NCBI GenBank assembly: GCA_031267635.1
Contig: JAIRYX010000340.1
Span: 1-39,195, forward strand
Source: Planctomycetaceae bacterium
Lineage (GTDB): Bacteria > Planctomycetota > Planctomycetia > Pirellulales > Thermoguttaceae
Direction: 5' to 3'
Length of the DNA stretch: 39,195 bases
Shown here piece after piece: positions 29,018 through 38,975 of this stretch (the stretch's first letter is position 1; each line of letters begins with the position of its first letter). The notes beneath the pieces were generated by a model that was not told the DNA's origin, did no database searches, and saw only the letters and a list, made by a program, of their open reading frames with translations. The position numbers were made by a program, and so were the translations under genes.

Positions 29018-29290
29018 TAGTTGCTCACACCAAGTAAATCCGCACTGGGCAACTGCATCGTTACCCGAACGGTTTTATCATTGCAGCCCTTATTTATCAA
29101 GTTTCCCTTAGTAGCCAACAAAGCCCTCTAAACTCGCCCTTATGCCCTTATTTTGTAGATCATGGTAGATTGTTACCGAAACAATGGAACGAAACATAAG
29201 GGAATAAGAGGGCGCAGATTGGTGCAATTCGAGCTAATAAGGGAATTTTATAAATAAGGGCGGCAATAATAATATTTTCCGGTAAAGTTG
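29018..29290. repeat. MITE-like palindromic element (copy R4)
   Basis: TTGCAGCCCTTATTTATCAAGTTTCCCTTAGTAGCC ... GAGCTAATAAGGGAATTTTATAAATAAGGGCGGCAA arms. Confidence 0.75.
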
Positions 29291-29320
29291 ACTATAGTAT
29301 GAAGTTCCTCCATTTCCCTT

Positions 29321-29600
29321 GATATAAAAAATGCCAAGTGAAATTGCGTGACTTTGTACTACCATCACGCAACTTGGTACGTCGATGATCGGTATTAAGT
29401 TTGGAACTGGTACGAGTATCTTTCATACGATAACCTTTGACAAAAAATTTTGACAAAATGGTCGGAAACATGTTCAGGATGTGATGCAAACTGATCGGCA
29501 ATCCATCTCCGAAAAAGCGTGGGATTACCTATAATTTTGGGATACGCGTCTTGCGTAGTTGGAAGACTTACTGTACAATTCTTTGATGTTTTTTGCTTAA
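29321..29600 (-). pseudogene. Degraded transposase N-terminal fragment, frameshifted
   Basis: Minus-strand QKTSKNCTVSLPTTQDAYPKIIGNPTLFRRWIADQFASHPEHVSDHF, then out of frame SKFFVKGYRMKDTRTSSKLNTDHRRTKLRDG; related fragment near 34160. Confidence 0.5.
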
Positions 29601-29736
29601 TAGGTTTCTAAAAGATTAAGCTCCCCAAAAACGAAATAATCCGACATTTGTATAAATTTCAAAATATTCGCAAAAATTTGATGATTTCGTTTTTGGGGGA
29701 CAATATTTGAAAACGCAATAGAACGCTATGGCATCG

Positions 29737-30035
29737 GTTGCCCAAGCCAAATCAATTCACACTGGTCAACACTGGATAGTTACAGTCAATTTTACCGAAA
29801 AATATTATTATTGCCGCCCTTATTGATAAAATTCCCTTAGTAGCCCGAACTGCACCACTAATATGCGCCCTTGATTCCCTTGTTTTTCGTTCCCTTGTTT
29901 TGATAAAAATTCATGATCTAAAAAATAAGGGCGGCAATAGTAAAATCTTTCGGATAACCAGTCAATGGAGACGTCGTCCTTATTAAGATTGTTACTCAGT
30001 GCGGATTCCTTTGGCTTGGAAAACTGAATCGTTAC
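29737..30035. repeat. MITE-like palindromic element (copy R5)
   Basis: GTTGCCCAAGCCAAATCAATTCAC ... GTGCGGATTCCTTTGGCTTGGAAAACTGAATCGTTAC inverted ends; TTGCCGCCCTTATT ... AATAAGGGCGGCAA inner arms. Confidence 0.75.
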
Positions 30036-30083
30036 AGGATTGTATAAATCAATTCCCTCCTCAAAATGTGAAATAAGCGGGCA
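30024..30083 (-). repeat. Dispersed repeat family S (copy 2, inverted)
   Basis: CTGAATCGTTACAGGATTGTATAAATCAATTCCCTCCTCAAAATGTGAAATAAGCGG. Confidence 0.8.
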
Positions 30084-30437
30084 AAAATTGTGGTACAAAA
30101 ACAATATGATTGAAATTGAATAGGGCTAAGTTGCCCAAATAAAAATACAGAATAGCAAAATTTACAACGCGAAAAATACCATAGAAAGAACTTATTGCTA
30201 AACAAATTGTTGTTGGCTCGCGGTAGGCGGTTATTGGAAAGATAGGACGCCAGAGTGACCGATATTTTGCATCAGACGCTCGGCGATAATTTTTCTGATA
30301 TTTTCTCTTGAGACTTTTATCACTCAGGGGAGACGCTTGGGGAACGTCGGCAAATCCTGTCCCAAGCCGCTTTCTTGTTCCTTTTGTTATTCACACACCC
30401 TGTTATCCTTTTTATCCTTTACAAATTTAAATTTCCT

Positions 30438-31547
30438 ATGCACGGCTATTTAGTGCTTGAAGATGGACGCTTTTTTTCGGGAATCGCTTTCGGTTATGAA
30501 GGGATTCGCGAGGGAGAAATCGTTTTTAATACGTCGATGACCGGTTATCAAGAGATACTCAGCGATCCGTCTTACGCGGGGCAAATCGTGACGATGACTT
30601 ATCCTTTGATCGGCAACACCGGGATCAACCCGGAAGATTTTGAATCGTTTACTCCGCATGTTCGGGGATTTATTGTGCGCGAGCATTGCGACATTCCTTC
30701 CAACTGGCGGGCGACCGGTTCGCTGGATACGTTTCTCAAACAGCATCAGATTGTCGGTATCAGCGAAATCGACACACGGGCGGTTACGAAACATATCCGC
30801 GAAAAAGGGGCGATGAAAGCGGTCGTCGCCGCCGGAGATTGGAACATGCGGGAGCTTGTGCGTCGGGCGCAGGATTCGCCGGGATTGGTCGGGATAGATT
30901 TGGTTAACACGGTCACTTGCAAGGAACCGTATCACTGGAACGAGCCGTGTCCTTGGTTGACACAAGAACCCGAATCGGCGAAACGTTATAAAGTGGTCGC
31001 GTATGATTTCGGAATCAAGCATAATATTTTGCGGTGTTTGGCGAGCCACGGTTTTGACGTAACTGCGGTTCCGGCGAATACTCCGGCAGAGAATGTGCTT
31101 GCGCTTCATCCGGACGGCGTGTTTCTCTCGAACGGTCCCGGCGATCCGTCGGCAGTGTTGTACGCTATCGAGTCAATCCGCAAACTCATCGGGCGGATTC
31201 CGATATTCGGCATTTGCCTTGGACATCAGTTGCTGGGGTTGGCATTGGGCGGCACGACGTACAAATTGAAGTTCGGACATCGCGGCGCCAATCAACCGGT
31301 ACTGCATTTGGCGACGGAAAGAGTCGAGATTACCTCGCAAAATCACGGCTTTTGCGTGGATCAGCAATCGCTTTCGGCGGACGACATCGAGCCGACACAC
31401 GTCAATTTGAACGACCGCACGAATGAAGGGATGCGGCATAAGAAACATCCGCTTTTTTCCGTGCAATATCATCCGGAATCCAGCGCCGGTCCGCGCGATT
31501 CCGATTATCTGTTTGGGATCTTTAGAAAGATGATAGAAAACAAGTAA
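30438..31547 (+). CDS. carA: Carbamoyl-phosphate synthase small subunit
   Basis: [22 protein letters not shown]...[35 protein letters not shown]; class I GATase [32 protein letters not shown]. Confidence 0.97.
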   Translation: MHGYLVLEDGRFFSGIAFGYEGIREGEIVFNTSMTGYQEILSDPSYAGQIVTMTYPLIGNTGINPEDFESFTPHVRGFIVREHCDIPSNWRATGSLDTFLKQHQIVGISEIDTRAVTKHIREKGAMKAVVAAGDWNMRELVRRAQDSPGLVGIDLVNTVTCKEPYHWNEPCPWLTQEPESAKRYKVVAYDFGIKHNILRCLASHGFDVTAVPANTPAENVLALHPDGVFLSNGPGDPSAVLYAIESIRKLIGRIPIFGICLGHQLLGLALGGTTYKLKFGHRGANQPVLHLATERVEITSQNHGFCVDQQSLSADDIEPTHVNLNDRTNEGMRHKKHPLFSVQYHPESSAGPRDSDYLFGIFRKMIENK

Positions 31548-31600
31548 ATCATCTACCTTATGCTGTATTTTTTCAAAGAATGACTATATTGTTCCTGTAA

Positions 31601-31663
31601 CCTAACGGCTTTACTATTGCAGCCCTTATTTACAACAAATGCGACCGTTGAAAAATAAGGGCT
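31601..31663. repeat. R-family fragment (R6)
   Basis: ACGGCTTTACTATTGCAGCCCTTATTTAC...AAAAATAAGGGCTT short hairpin. Confidence 0.6.
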
Positions 31664-31778
31664 TACGAATATTTTGGGGAGTTTTTTAGAAGTTCCCTAT
31701 CATATTTTACGCTTACATTATATGCTGTAAACTTTTCTTAAAAGACTCATTACAAAAGAAACAAATAAAAAGATAAAA

Positions 31779-33650
31779 ATGATTCAATTAACAAATAACG
31801 GCAAAACTCCGTCTTTCAGTGAAGCTGTTCATCATGGAATCCTTGTTTTCGACGGTCCGATGGGAACGGAGTTGTACCGTCGGCACATTTTTACGAACCG
31901 TTGTTACGACGAGCTGAATTTGAGTGAACCAAAATTAGTTAAAAATATTCATTCCGATTATTGTAATGCCGGAGCGGATGTTTTGACAACAAATACTTAC
32001 GGCGCGAACCGTCTTGTTCTTGAAAAATATGGTATTGCCGACAAAGTTGCCGCGATCAATCATGCCGGAGTTCAACTAGCTCGTGAAGCGTCGGCGGAAG
32101 CGGATCGTCAGGTGTTCATTGCCGGCTCTATCGGACAAATTTATTCCGGCATTCATTCGGAACAAGAACGAATTGGTGCGATTGTCGAACAAGCCGTTGC
32201 GTTGAAAGACGCTGGCGCGGACGTGCTTATTTTTGAGACGCAGCCGTCCCGTGCCGCGCTCGAACTTTGCATTAAGGCGATGCAAACATTGCCGGATATT
32301 CCTTATATTTTGTCTTGCGCTATTGTTCGTGGTTGCGAATCGGCGTCGGGCGAAACCGTGCAGCGGTTATTTTCGCCGTTTCATGTTGGAAAATCGCAAT
32401 TAGTCGCGGTTGGCGTTAACTGCGGCATGGGACCGGACGGCATTCTCGAAGCGGTCGAACAGGCAATCCAAGTCGCCAAACTACCGCTTATCGTGCAGCC
32501 GAATGCCGGAATGCCGAAAGAGTTTGAAGGACGTACGATTTATTATTGTTCGCCGGAATATATTGCGACATACGCAATGCGTTATATTACTCTCGGTGCG
32601 GCGGCGGTCGGCGGATGTTGCGGGACAACGCCGGAACATATCGCCGAAATTGCGAAAATGATTAAACCGCTTTCGCGTGCCAGGACGTCAGAAACCAACG
32701 TGATTCAGAATCTACAGCAAGATGTGGAAGAAAAGCCGGAATTGCAATTTTCCGAGCGTTCGCGGCTTGCGTGGAAATTGGCAAACCGGCAATGGGTGAC
32801 AACGGTGGAAATCGTGCCGCCTCGCGGGTACGATTTAGCGGCAACGATTGAAAAGGCGAAAACTTTGCATCGGCACGGGATTGACGCAATTAACTTGCCG
32901 GACGGACCGCGTGCCAGCTCGCGGATTTCATCGTTAATTACGGCGGAACGTCTGCAAAACGAGGCGCATATCGAAACGATTTTGCATGTCTGTTGCCGCG
33001 ACCGGAATTTAATCGGAATGCAGGCAGACTTGCTCGGTTGTGCGGCGGCAGGAGTGCGAAACATTCTTTTTGTCACCGGCGATCCGCCGAAATTAGGGCA
33101 TTATCCCAACGCAACCGGTGTGTTCGATACCGATTCGATTGGAATGTGCGCCGTGCAGCGACGGCTGAATCACGGCGTGGATTTGGGCGGTCAAACGTTG
33201 GAACCGCCAACTCAAGCGGTTATTGGCGTTGGACTTGACCCGACTTCTCCGGACAGAAAACGGGAAATTGACCGTTTTAAACGGAAAATTGAAGCCGGTG
33301 CAGAATTTGCCATCACGCAACCAGTGTTCGACTCGAATTTCTTGAAGTCGTTTCTTGAAGAAATCGGCAATGCGGCAGGTGGGCGTCCAATTCCGATTCT
33401 TGCGGGAATCTGGCCTCTTGCAAGTTATCGGAACGCACAATTTATGCGAAACGAAGTGCCGGGCGTCGTCATTCCCGACGCGACAATGTATCGGATGGAA
33501 GCAGTTTCGTCTCAATCGCGAGACGAACAACTTGCTGTCGGCATTGAAATTGCCCGCGAATCAATAGCGGCAATTCGCGGCGCAGTTGCCGGAATTCAAG
33601 TCAGCGCACCGTTCGGACGAATTGAAATCGCGCTGGCAGCTCTGGAATAA
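31779..33650 (+). CDS. Bifunctional homocysteine S-methyltransferase / methylenetetrahydrofolate reductase
   Basis: N-terminal DGPMGTELYRR, VGVNCGMGPDG, GGCCGTTPEHI (Hcy-methyltransferase); C-terminal TVEIVPPRGYDLAATIEKAKTL, FVTGDPPKLGHYP (MTHFR). Confidence 0.93.
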   Translation: MIQLTNNGKTPSFSEAVHHGILVFDGPMGTELYRRHIFTNRCYDELNLSEPKLVKNIHSDYCNAGADVLTTNTYGANRLVLEKYGIADKVAAINHAGVQLAREASAEADRQVFIAGSIGQIYSGIHSEQERIGAIVEQAVALKDAGADVLIFETQPSRAALELCIKAMQTLPDIPYILSCAIVRGCESASGETVQRLFSPFHVGKSQLVAVGVNCGMGPDGILEAVEQAIQVAKLPLIVQPNAGMPKEFEGRTIYYCSPEYIATYAMRYITLGAAAVGGCCGTTPEHIAEIAKMIKPLSRARTSETNVIQNLQQDVEEKPELQFSERSRLAWKLANRQWVTTVEIVPPRGYDLAATIEKAKTLHRHGIDAINLPDGPRASSRISSLITAERLQNEAHIETILHVCCRDRNLIGMQADLLGCAAAGVRNILFVTGDPPKLGHYPNATGVFDTDSIGMCAVQRRLNHGVDLGGQTLEPPTQAVIGVGLDPTSPDRKREIDRFKRKIEAGAEFAITQPVFDSNFLKSFLEEIGNAAGGRPIPILAGIWPLASYRNAQFMRNEVPGVVIPDATMYRMEAVSSQSRDEQLAVGIEIARESIAAIRGAVAGIQVSAPFGRIEIALAALE

Positions 33651-33790
33651 TAAGCCGAAAGAAATATATGCAGGGACAAGTTGAATTTGCTCCTGCATAA
33701 TTATTCTATATCGTTTTACCGCTAATTGATCGCACGCACACTGCCGACGATTGTGACTGACAAAATTGCTGGCGTTCCCTTCTTGCAATG

Positions 33791-33848
33791 TTCTGCTTAT
33801 TTCACATTTTAGGGAGGGATTGATTTCTACAATCCTGTAACGATTCAG
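33791..33848 (+). repeat. Dispersed repeat family S (copy 3)
   Basis: TTCTGCTTATTTCACATTTTAGGGAGGGATTGATTTCTACAATCCTGTAACGATTCAG. Confidence 0.8.
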
Positions 33849-33990
33849 TTTTCCAAGCCAAAGTAACCCGCACTGAGTCACTCATGTGACGCATGAGGTC
33901 TGTGTAAGTATTTTCCATTGTAATTGTCCGTATCTTTTTTTAAAAAAGACGCGTATTTTTTAAAAAATGATCCGTGTATGTTTTTAGAAG

Positions 33991-34087
33991 GTAACTATTC
34001 AGTTGCCCGAACGGCTTTATTATTGCCGCCCTTATTTATCAAGATTCCCTTAATAGCCGTGCGGATTGATTTGGCTTGGGCAACTGG
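33991..34087. repeat. Short R-family element (R7)
   Basis: GTAACTATTCAGTTGCCCGAACGG...TTGCCGCCCTTATTTATCAAG...GTGCGGATTGATTTGGCTTGGGCAACTG. Confidence 0.65.
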
Positions 34088-34149
34088 CGCCATAGTGTTC
34101 TAATTGCGTTTTCAAAAAACGAAATAATCAGGCAATTTTATCCCGAGTG

Positions 34150-34240
34150 GAATCGTCTATAGTTTTTGGATACGCGTCTTGCGTAATCGGAAGATGTACT
34201 GTACAATTTCTTGATGTTTTTTGCTTACAGGCAAAAGTCC
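34150..34240 (-). pseudogene. Short transposase-derived fragment, related to the one near 29530..29600
   Basis: Minus strand KQKTSRNCTVHLPITQDAYPKTIDDSTRDKIA versus QKTSKNCTVSLPTTQDAYPKIIGNPT. Confidence 0.45.
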
Positions 34241-34368
34241 TTGTCATAGTTAATAAGATGCTTTCAAAATACATATTATGGCATTTTTCTAAAAAAGTAA
34301 GACTTCCCCAAAGACAAAATAAGCAGAAATTTTTCATAATTTCGCATATATATTGAGGAGAAAACGAC

Positions 34369-37300
34369 GTGTTGAATCGTGTGCAAAGCATTGTGTTGAT
34401 TGGATTGACTGCATTGCTTGCAGCTTGTTTATTTAGTTATTCGAGCGCCGACCCGCCCGATTCACTGCAAATTCCAACGCCGGAAAATTATCAAAATTGG
34501 GGCGGAAAGTACGGAGCGTATCTTGCGTCGTGGCTTTTTAACGCGGTCGGATATTCCGCGTATCTTCTTTTGGCGTCGTTTATCGTATTCATTGTTTATC
34601 ATTGGTACGAAAAAAAAATGGATCAAATCTTCGTGCGTTTGATTGGATTAGTTCTCATTTTTGTCGGCACGGACGGACTTGCAAGCGTTCATTTTACTGG
34701 AAAATGGGACGGACCGATGATCGGTCCCGGCGGTTATCTCGGCGTAACGGTTCATTATTTTCTCAATGCTTATTTCGCCCCGATTGGAGTAACGATTCTT
34801 TTTTCGTGTTGTCTTCTTTCAGGACTTGTTTTGGCTTGCGATTACTCTATTATCCGTATTGGTTTGTGGCTTTTCGGATTGTATCCGTTTGGAAACGACA
34901 CGGAACCCAAGACTTTCAGACGCGAGAAAAGACTGGTTTTGAAAACCGATATATCGCGACGACCACGATCAATTTTGCCCGAAAAAAATCAGAACGCGGA
35001 AATTGATGAAATCAACGATGAAAAAGAGGAGCCAGAAGAAATCAGTCCGAAAACGATAACCATCGCGGATGAAGACACAAATGGTTACAGTAGTGGATAT
35101 GAGGAGGATGAAAATGATAACGAAGAAGACGAAAGCGAAGAGGAAGAAGACGAAATCAACGAAACACCGGAAAAGAAAACATCGGGAAACAGTTTGACGA
35201 ATCATCAAACAGTTCCTACTCCGCACGAAACTGTATTGCAATCACCGCCATATTCGCCCAAACAAACACCGACTTACGAAGATCAAGGCGACGAAGAAGA
35301 AGATGATGATGCGGCGGAAAGCGATTATGAATTGCCGTCGCTGGATTTGTTGTTGGAAGGCGAAAATCTCGACAAAGGGCAACAAGAACGAGATGCTCGG
35401 CGACAAGGGAAACTCCTCGAAGAAGCGTTTTCCAATTTTGGCGTGAATGTCAATGTTGTCAACGTTCAATGCGGTCCTGTCATTGCGCAATTTGAAATTC
35501 AATTGGAACGCGGAGTGCAATTGAAAAAAATCCATGGTCTCACGGATGATCTTGCCGTTGCGATGGGCGGTGCGGAAAGCGTTCGTATTGTCGCGCCGCT
35601 TCCCGGAAAGAATACGGTTGGCGTGGAATTACCAAATCCACAACGGCAGAAAGTACGGTTGCGTGAAGTCATTGAAAAAACGCCGGATAAAATCAAAGCG
35701 AAAATGGCGGTTCCGATTTTTTTGGGACAAGATGTTGTCGGCGAGCCATTGGTGATTGACCTTGCGAAAATGCCGCACTTACTCATTGCCGGTCAAACAG
35801 GAAGCGGAAAAAGCGTTTGTCTCAATTCAATCATCGTTTCGATTTTGATGACGCGCACGCCGGAAGAATGTCGCATGATTTTGATTGATCCGAAAATGGT
35901 CGAGTTGAGTCCGTATCAATCCATTCCGCACCTCATGCACCCTGTCGTTACCGATATGAAAAAAGCGGAAGCGATTCTCGGCTGGGTCGTGGAAAAAATG
36001 GAGCAGCGTTATCAAATTCTCGCCAACGCAAGAGTTCGGCAATTAAGCGAATACAACGCATTGACCGAAGAAGAGCTTTACAATCGCGTCAAGCCGCAAT
36101 CGGACGAAGAATGGGAAAACACGCCGCGTTCGATGCCATATTTAGTGATTGTCGCCGACGAAATGGCGGATATGATGATGACCGCCGCAAAAGAAGTGGA
36201 AGATCATATTATTCGTTTAGCGCAAAAAAGCCGCGCGGTCGGAATTCATCTCGTTTTGGCGACGCAAAAACCAACGGTCGATGTAATTACCGGATTGATC
36301 AAATCGAATTTACCGGCGCGGCTTGCGTTTCAGGTGGCGTCGCGCACGGATAGTCAAGTGATTCTCGACGCCATCGGTGCGGACAAATTGCTCGGTCACG
36401 GCGATATGCTTTTTCTCAAACCCGGCACAAGTCAATTGGTGCGAGGACAAGGCATTCTTGTCGAAAACGCGGAAATCGACGACGTCATTGAGAGCGTGGC
36501 AACCGATACGCCGGACTACGTAAAAGAACTTGTCGAACTGAAAACCGAAGGCGGAGCGTCTAGCATGTTGACTGACCCGCGCGACGAATTGTTCAATGAA
36601 GTCGTGGAATATGTACTTCGGGAAGGAAAAGGAAAAGCGAGCATTTCGTTGATTCAACGCAAGTTTAAGATTGGCTATCAACGTTCGGCGAGGATTGTCG
36701 ATTTTATGTACGACGATGGAATTGTCGGCGAGCCAAATGGGTCGCATCCCCGTGATGTGATTATGACGCTGCAACAATGGCGGTCGCGGCTTGCCGAGAT
36801 GGAACCCGTACTTACAGCTTCCAACAACGCAGCAGAAAAACAGCCGTCCGCAAGGCAGCAATCTGAAAAACAGCCGCATTCGGAACGATTTTCATCGCCG
36901 CAAACGTCGGCGGAACATCGTATCGCGGAAGATACTCAAATCCGTCGGCATCAAGGGCACGCAACAGGGCGAAGCACGCCGCCGAACATCGCACCAAATC
37001 TTGTGCCGGTTGCCGTTCCGCAAATGCCGCAAAAACCGCCAAAACCGTCACGTATTGAAGCGGGTGTTGGTCCGGTTATTCCGGTGGACGACTCCATGTT
37101 GACGGAAATTAAACCGAATACAAAGAAACCGCTCAAAAACGAAGAAGAATTTGAAATTCTCCATCTATCGCATAAAAATTTAAATCCAATAAGCAAAGCG
37201 GTAAATAATCCGTTTGGCGTTGTGCCGATTACCGACAGCGACGTTATCGACAACACCGACACGGAAGGCGACGAATGGGAATACGAATACGTTTATGAAG

Positions 37301-37509
37301 AAGTGGATGCGGACGAAGAAAACAATGACGAATATGATGGCGAGGAGGAGGATGAAGATTCCGTAGCCGACGTCAATATGCAATATCCCGACGAAGTGGA
37401 TATTAAATCCGGCGGCGATTGGGAATCGGAAGAAGATTGGGAAGAAGAAACTGATGAGGAATGGGAAAACGAGGATTGGGAGGAAGACGAATACGAGGAG
37501 GAAGATTGA
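34369..37509 (+). CDS. ftsK: DNA translocase FtsK/SpoIIIE family
   Basis: N-terminal TM region; AGQTGSGKSVCLNSII Walker A; DEMADMMM; AQKSRAVGIHLVLATQKPTVDVITG; gamma domain LFNEVVEYVLREGKGKASISLIQRKFKIGYQRSARIVDFM. Confidence 0.95.
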   Translation: MLNRVQSIVLIGLTALLAACLFSYSSADPPDSLQIPTPENYQNWGGKYGAYLASWLFNAVGYSAYLLLASFIVFIVYHWYEKKMDQIFVRLIGLVLIFVGTDGLASVHFTGKWDGPMIGPGGYLGVTVHYFLNAYFAPIGVTILFSCCLLSGLVLACDYSIIRIGLWLFGLYPFGNDTEPKTFRREKRLVLKTDISRRPRSILPEKNQNAEIDEINDEKEEPEEISPKTITIADEDTNGYSSGYEEDENDNEEDESEEEEDEINETPEKKTSGNSLTNHQTVPTPHETVLQSPPYSPKQTPTYEDQGDEEEDDDAAESDYELPSLDLLLEGENLDKGQQERDARRQGKLLEEAFSNFGVNVNVVNVQCGPVIAQFEIQLERGVQLKKIHGLTDDLAVAMGGAESVRIVAPLPGKNTVGVELPNPQRQKVRLREVIEKTPDKIKAKMAVPIFLGQDVVGEPLVIDLAKMPHLLIAGQTGSGKSVCLNSIIVSILMTRTPEECRMILIDPKMVELSPYQSIPHLMHPVVTDMKKAEAILGWVVEKMEQRYQILANARVRQLSEYNALTEEELYNRVKPQSDEEWENTPRSMPYLVIVADEMADMMMTAAKEVEDHIIRLAQKSRAVGIHLVLATQKPTVDVITGLIKSNLPARLAFQVASRTDSQVILDAIGADKLLGHGDMLFLKPGTSQLVRGQGILVENAEIDDVIESVATDTPDYVKELVELKTEGGASSMLTDPRDELFNEVVEYVLREGKGKASISLIQRKFKIGYQRSARIVDFMYDDGIVGEPNGSHPRDVIMTLQQWRSRLAEMEPVLTASNNAAEKQPSARQQSEKQPHSERFSSPQTSAEHRIAEDTQIRRHQGHATGRSTPPNIAPNLVPVAVPQMPQKPPKPSRIEAGVGPVIPVDDSMLTEIKPNTKKPLKNEEEFEILHLSHKNLNPISKAVNNPFGVVPITDSDVIDNTDTEGDEWEYEYVYEEVDADEENNDEYDGEEEDEDSVADVNMQYPDEVDIKSGGDWESEEDWEEETDEEWENEDWEEDEYEEED

Positions 37510-37696
37510 AAAACTTTAGGGAATCTTTTACTGCTTATTTTTTAGCCGCAAGTACACGAATTATTGACGAATAAAAATATCATAAGGAAACTTCCAAAAA
37601 ACTTCTCTTTTTACTGTACTATTTGTTAAGTATCGTCTTTTACGATATTGTAGTTTTGAAAACGCAGTGGTTTAGACGTTGCCATAAGAATATTTT

Positions 37697-38335
37697 CTAC
37701 TGAACGCCGATTCTTGGACAAATATCGTTGAGCAAGCAATCTTCGCAACAAGGTTTTCTTGCGGAACACGTTTCACGTCCGTGAAAAATCAGCCGATGAC
37801 TTATGCCAATCCATTCCGATTTTGGAAACAACGGCATTAAATCTCGTTCGATTTTCTCCGGCGTATTCGATTCGCTCAATCCAATCCGATGCGAAAGACG
37901 TTCCACATGTGTATCGACAACAACTCCGACTGCAATTCCGAAGCCGTTTCCCAAAACGCAGTTTGCGGTTTTTCGCCCAACACCGGGAAGTTGTATCAAT
38001 TTCTCCATATCCGCCGGAACTTCGCCATGGTATGTCTGTTCAAGAATTTCGCAAGCGGCTTTGATATTTTTCGCTTTGTTATGAAAAAATCCGGTAGTAC
38101 GAATATCATTTTCGAGTTCATTCAGATTAGCCGCCGCAAAATCCCGTGCGGAACGATATTTTTGAAACAAATCTTTGGTAACAATATTGACACGGACGTC
38201 GGTACATTGTGCCGAAAGAATTGTTGCCACAAGAATCTGTAAAGGATTTTCATAATGCAAAGCACATCGAGCTTCCGTGTATTTCTTTTTAAGCCGTCGA
38301 AGAACTTTTGCAGCATATTTTTTGTCAGTTGGCAT
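37697..38335 (-). CDS. nth: Endonuclease III
   Basis: HhH LPGVGRKTANCVLGNGFG; VDTHVERLSHRIGL; C-x6-C-x2-C-x5-C cluster CSARKPCCEDCLLNDIC. Confidence 0.96.
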   Translation of the reverse strand: MPTDKKYAAKVLRRLKKKYTEARCALHYENPLQILVATILSAQCTDVRVNIVTKDLFQKYRSARDFAAANLNELENDIRTTGFFHNKAKNIKAACEILEQTYHGEVPADMEKLIQLPGVGRKTANCVLGNGFGIAVGVVVDTHVERLSHRIGLSESNTPEKIERDLMPLFPKSEWIGISHRLIFHGRETCSARKPCCEDCLLNDICPRIGVQ

Positions 38336-38381
38336 AATTCAAAAAGCGTTGGTGAAAATGACTTTGTAAAATCTTTATGAT

Positions 38382-38779
38382 CTCATGTTACGCATGGGCT
38401 ATCGTAACTATTCAGCCGCTCCAACCCAATAAATCCGCACGGGGCGTCTGAATAATTATCCGAAAGACTTTACTATTGCAGCCCTTATTTATCAAGTTTC
38501 CCTTAGTAGCCAACAAAGCCCTCAAACGCGCGCCCTTATGCCCTGATGTTTTAGACCATGGATTGTTATCAAAACAAATGGAACGAACAATAAGGGAATA
38601 AAGACGCATGTGGGCGCGATTCGGGCTACTAAGGGAAAAGTTGATAAATAAGGGCGGCAATAATAATATGTTCCGGTAAAATTGACGGTAACTATTCCGT
38701 TGTCCGGTACGGATTTATTTGATTTGAGCGACTGAATAGTTACGTTTCCTGAATGTTAATCGCTCATGCGTAACATGAG
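38382..38779. repeat. Longest MITE-like palindromic element (R8), nested inverted repeats
   Basis: Outer CTCATGTTACGCATG / CATGCGTAACATGAG; next CGTAACTATTCAG / CTGAATAGTTACG; inner ATTGCAGCCCTTATTTATCAAGTTTCCCTTAGTAGCC / GGCTACTAAGGGAAAAGTTGATAAATAAGGGCGGCAAT. Confidence 0.85.
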
Positions 38780-38975
38780 TTATGATGTCTATTTTATCAT
38801 AGATACGCCGAGAAAAAACACCCCTGCTCTTGTATTACTGCTTGCGCAGGTGTTTCTTTATTTTTTGATGTTTGTGTTTTATGGTGGAATTTTCGGCGCT
38901 CTTGTAAGCGTGGATATTTGTTATCTCTTCGTTCGGTATGGTAAAATGCGAATAGCGTTGTTATTGCGACGGTGA
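38766..38975 (+). CDS. Small hypothetical hydrophobic protein
   Basis: MSYDVYFIIDTPRKNTPALVLLLAQVFLYFLMFVFYGGIFGALVSVDICYLFV; TM-like; start uncertain. Confidence 0.3.
   Translation: MRNMSYDVYFIIDTPRKNTPALVLLLAQVFLYFLMFVFYGGIFGALVSVDICYLFVRYGKMRIALLLRR

Noticed and set aside
30450-31109. 219-aa minus-strand ORF inside carA
   Set aside because: Antisense to carA, no domain features.
31548-31778. Possible SAM riboswitch upstream of the methionine-pathway fusion gene
   Set aside because: The segment is mostly an R-family repeat fragment and AT-rich sequence; no riboswitch core motif could be recognised by eye.
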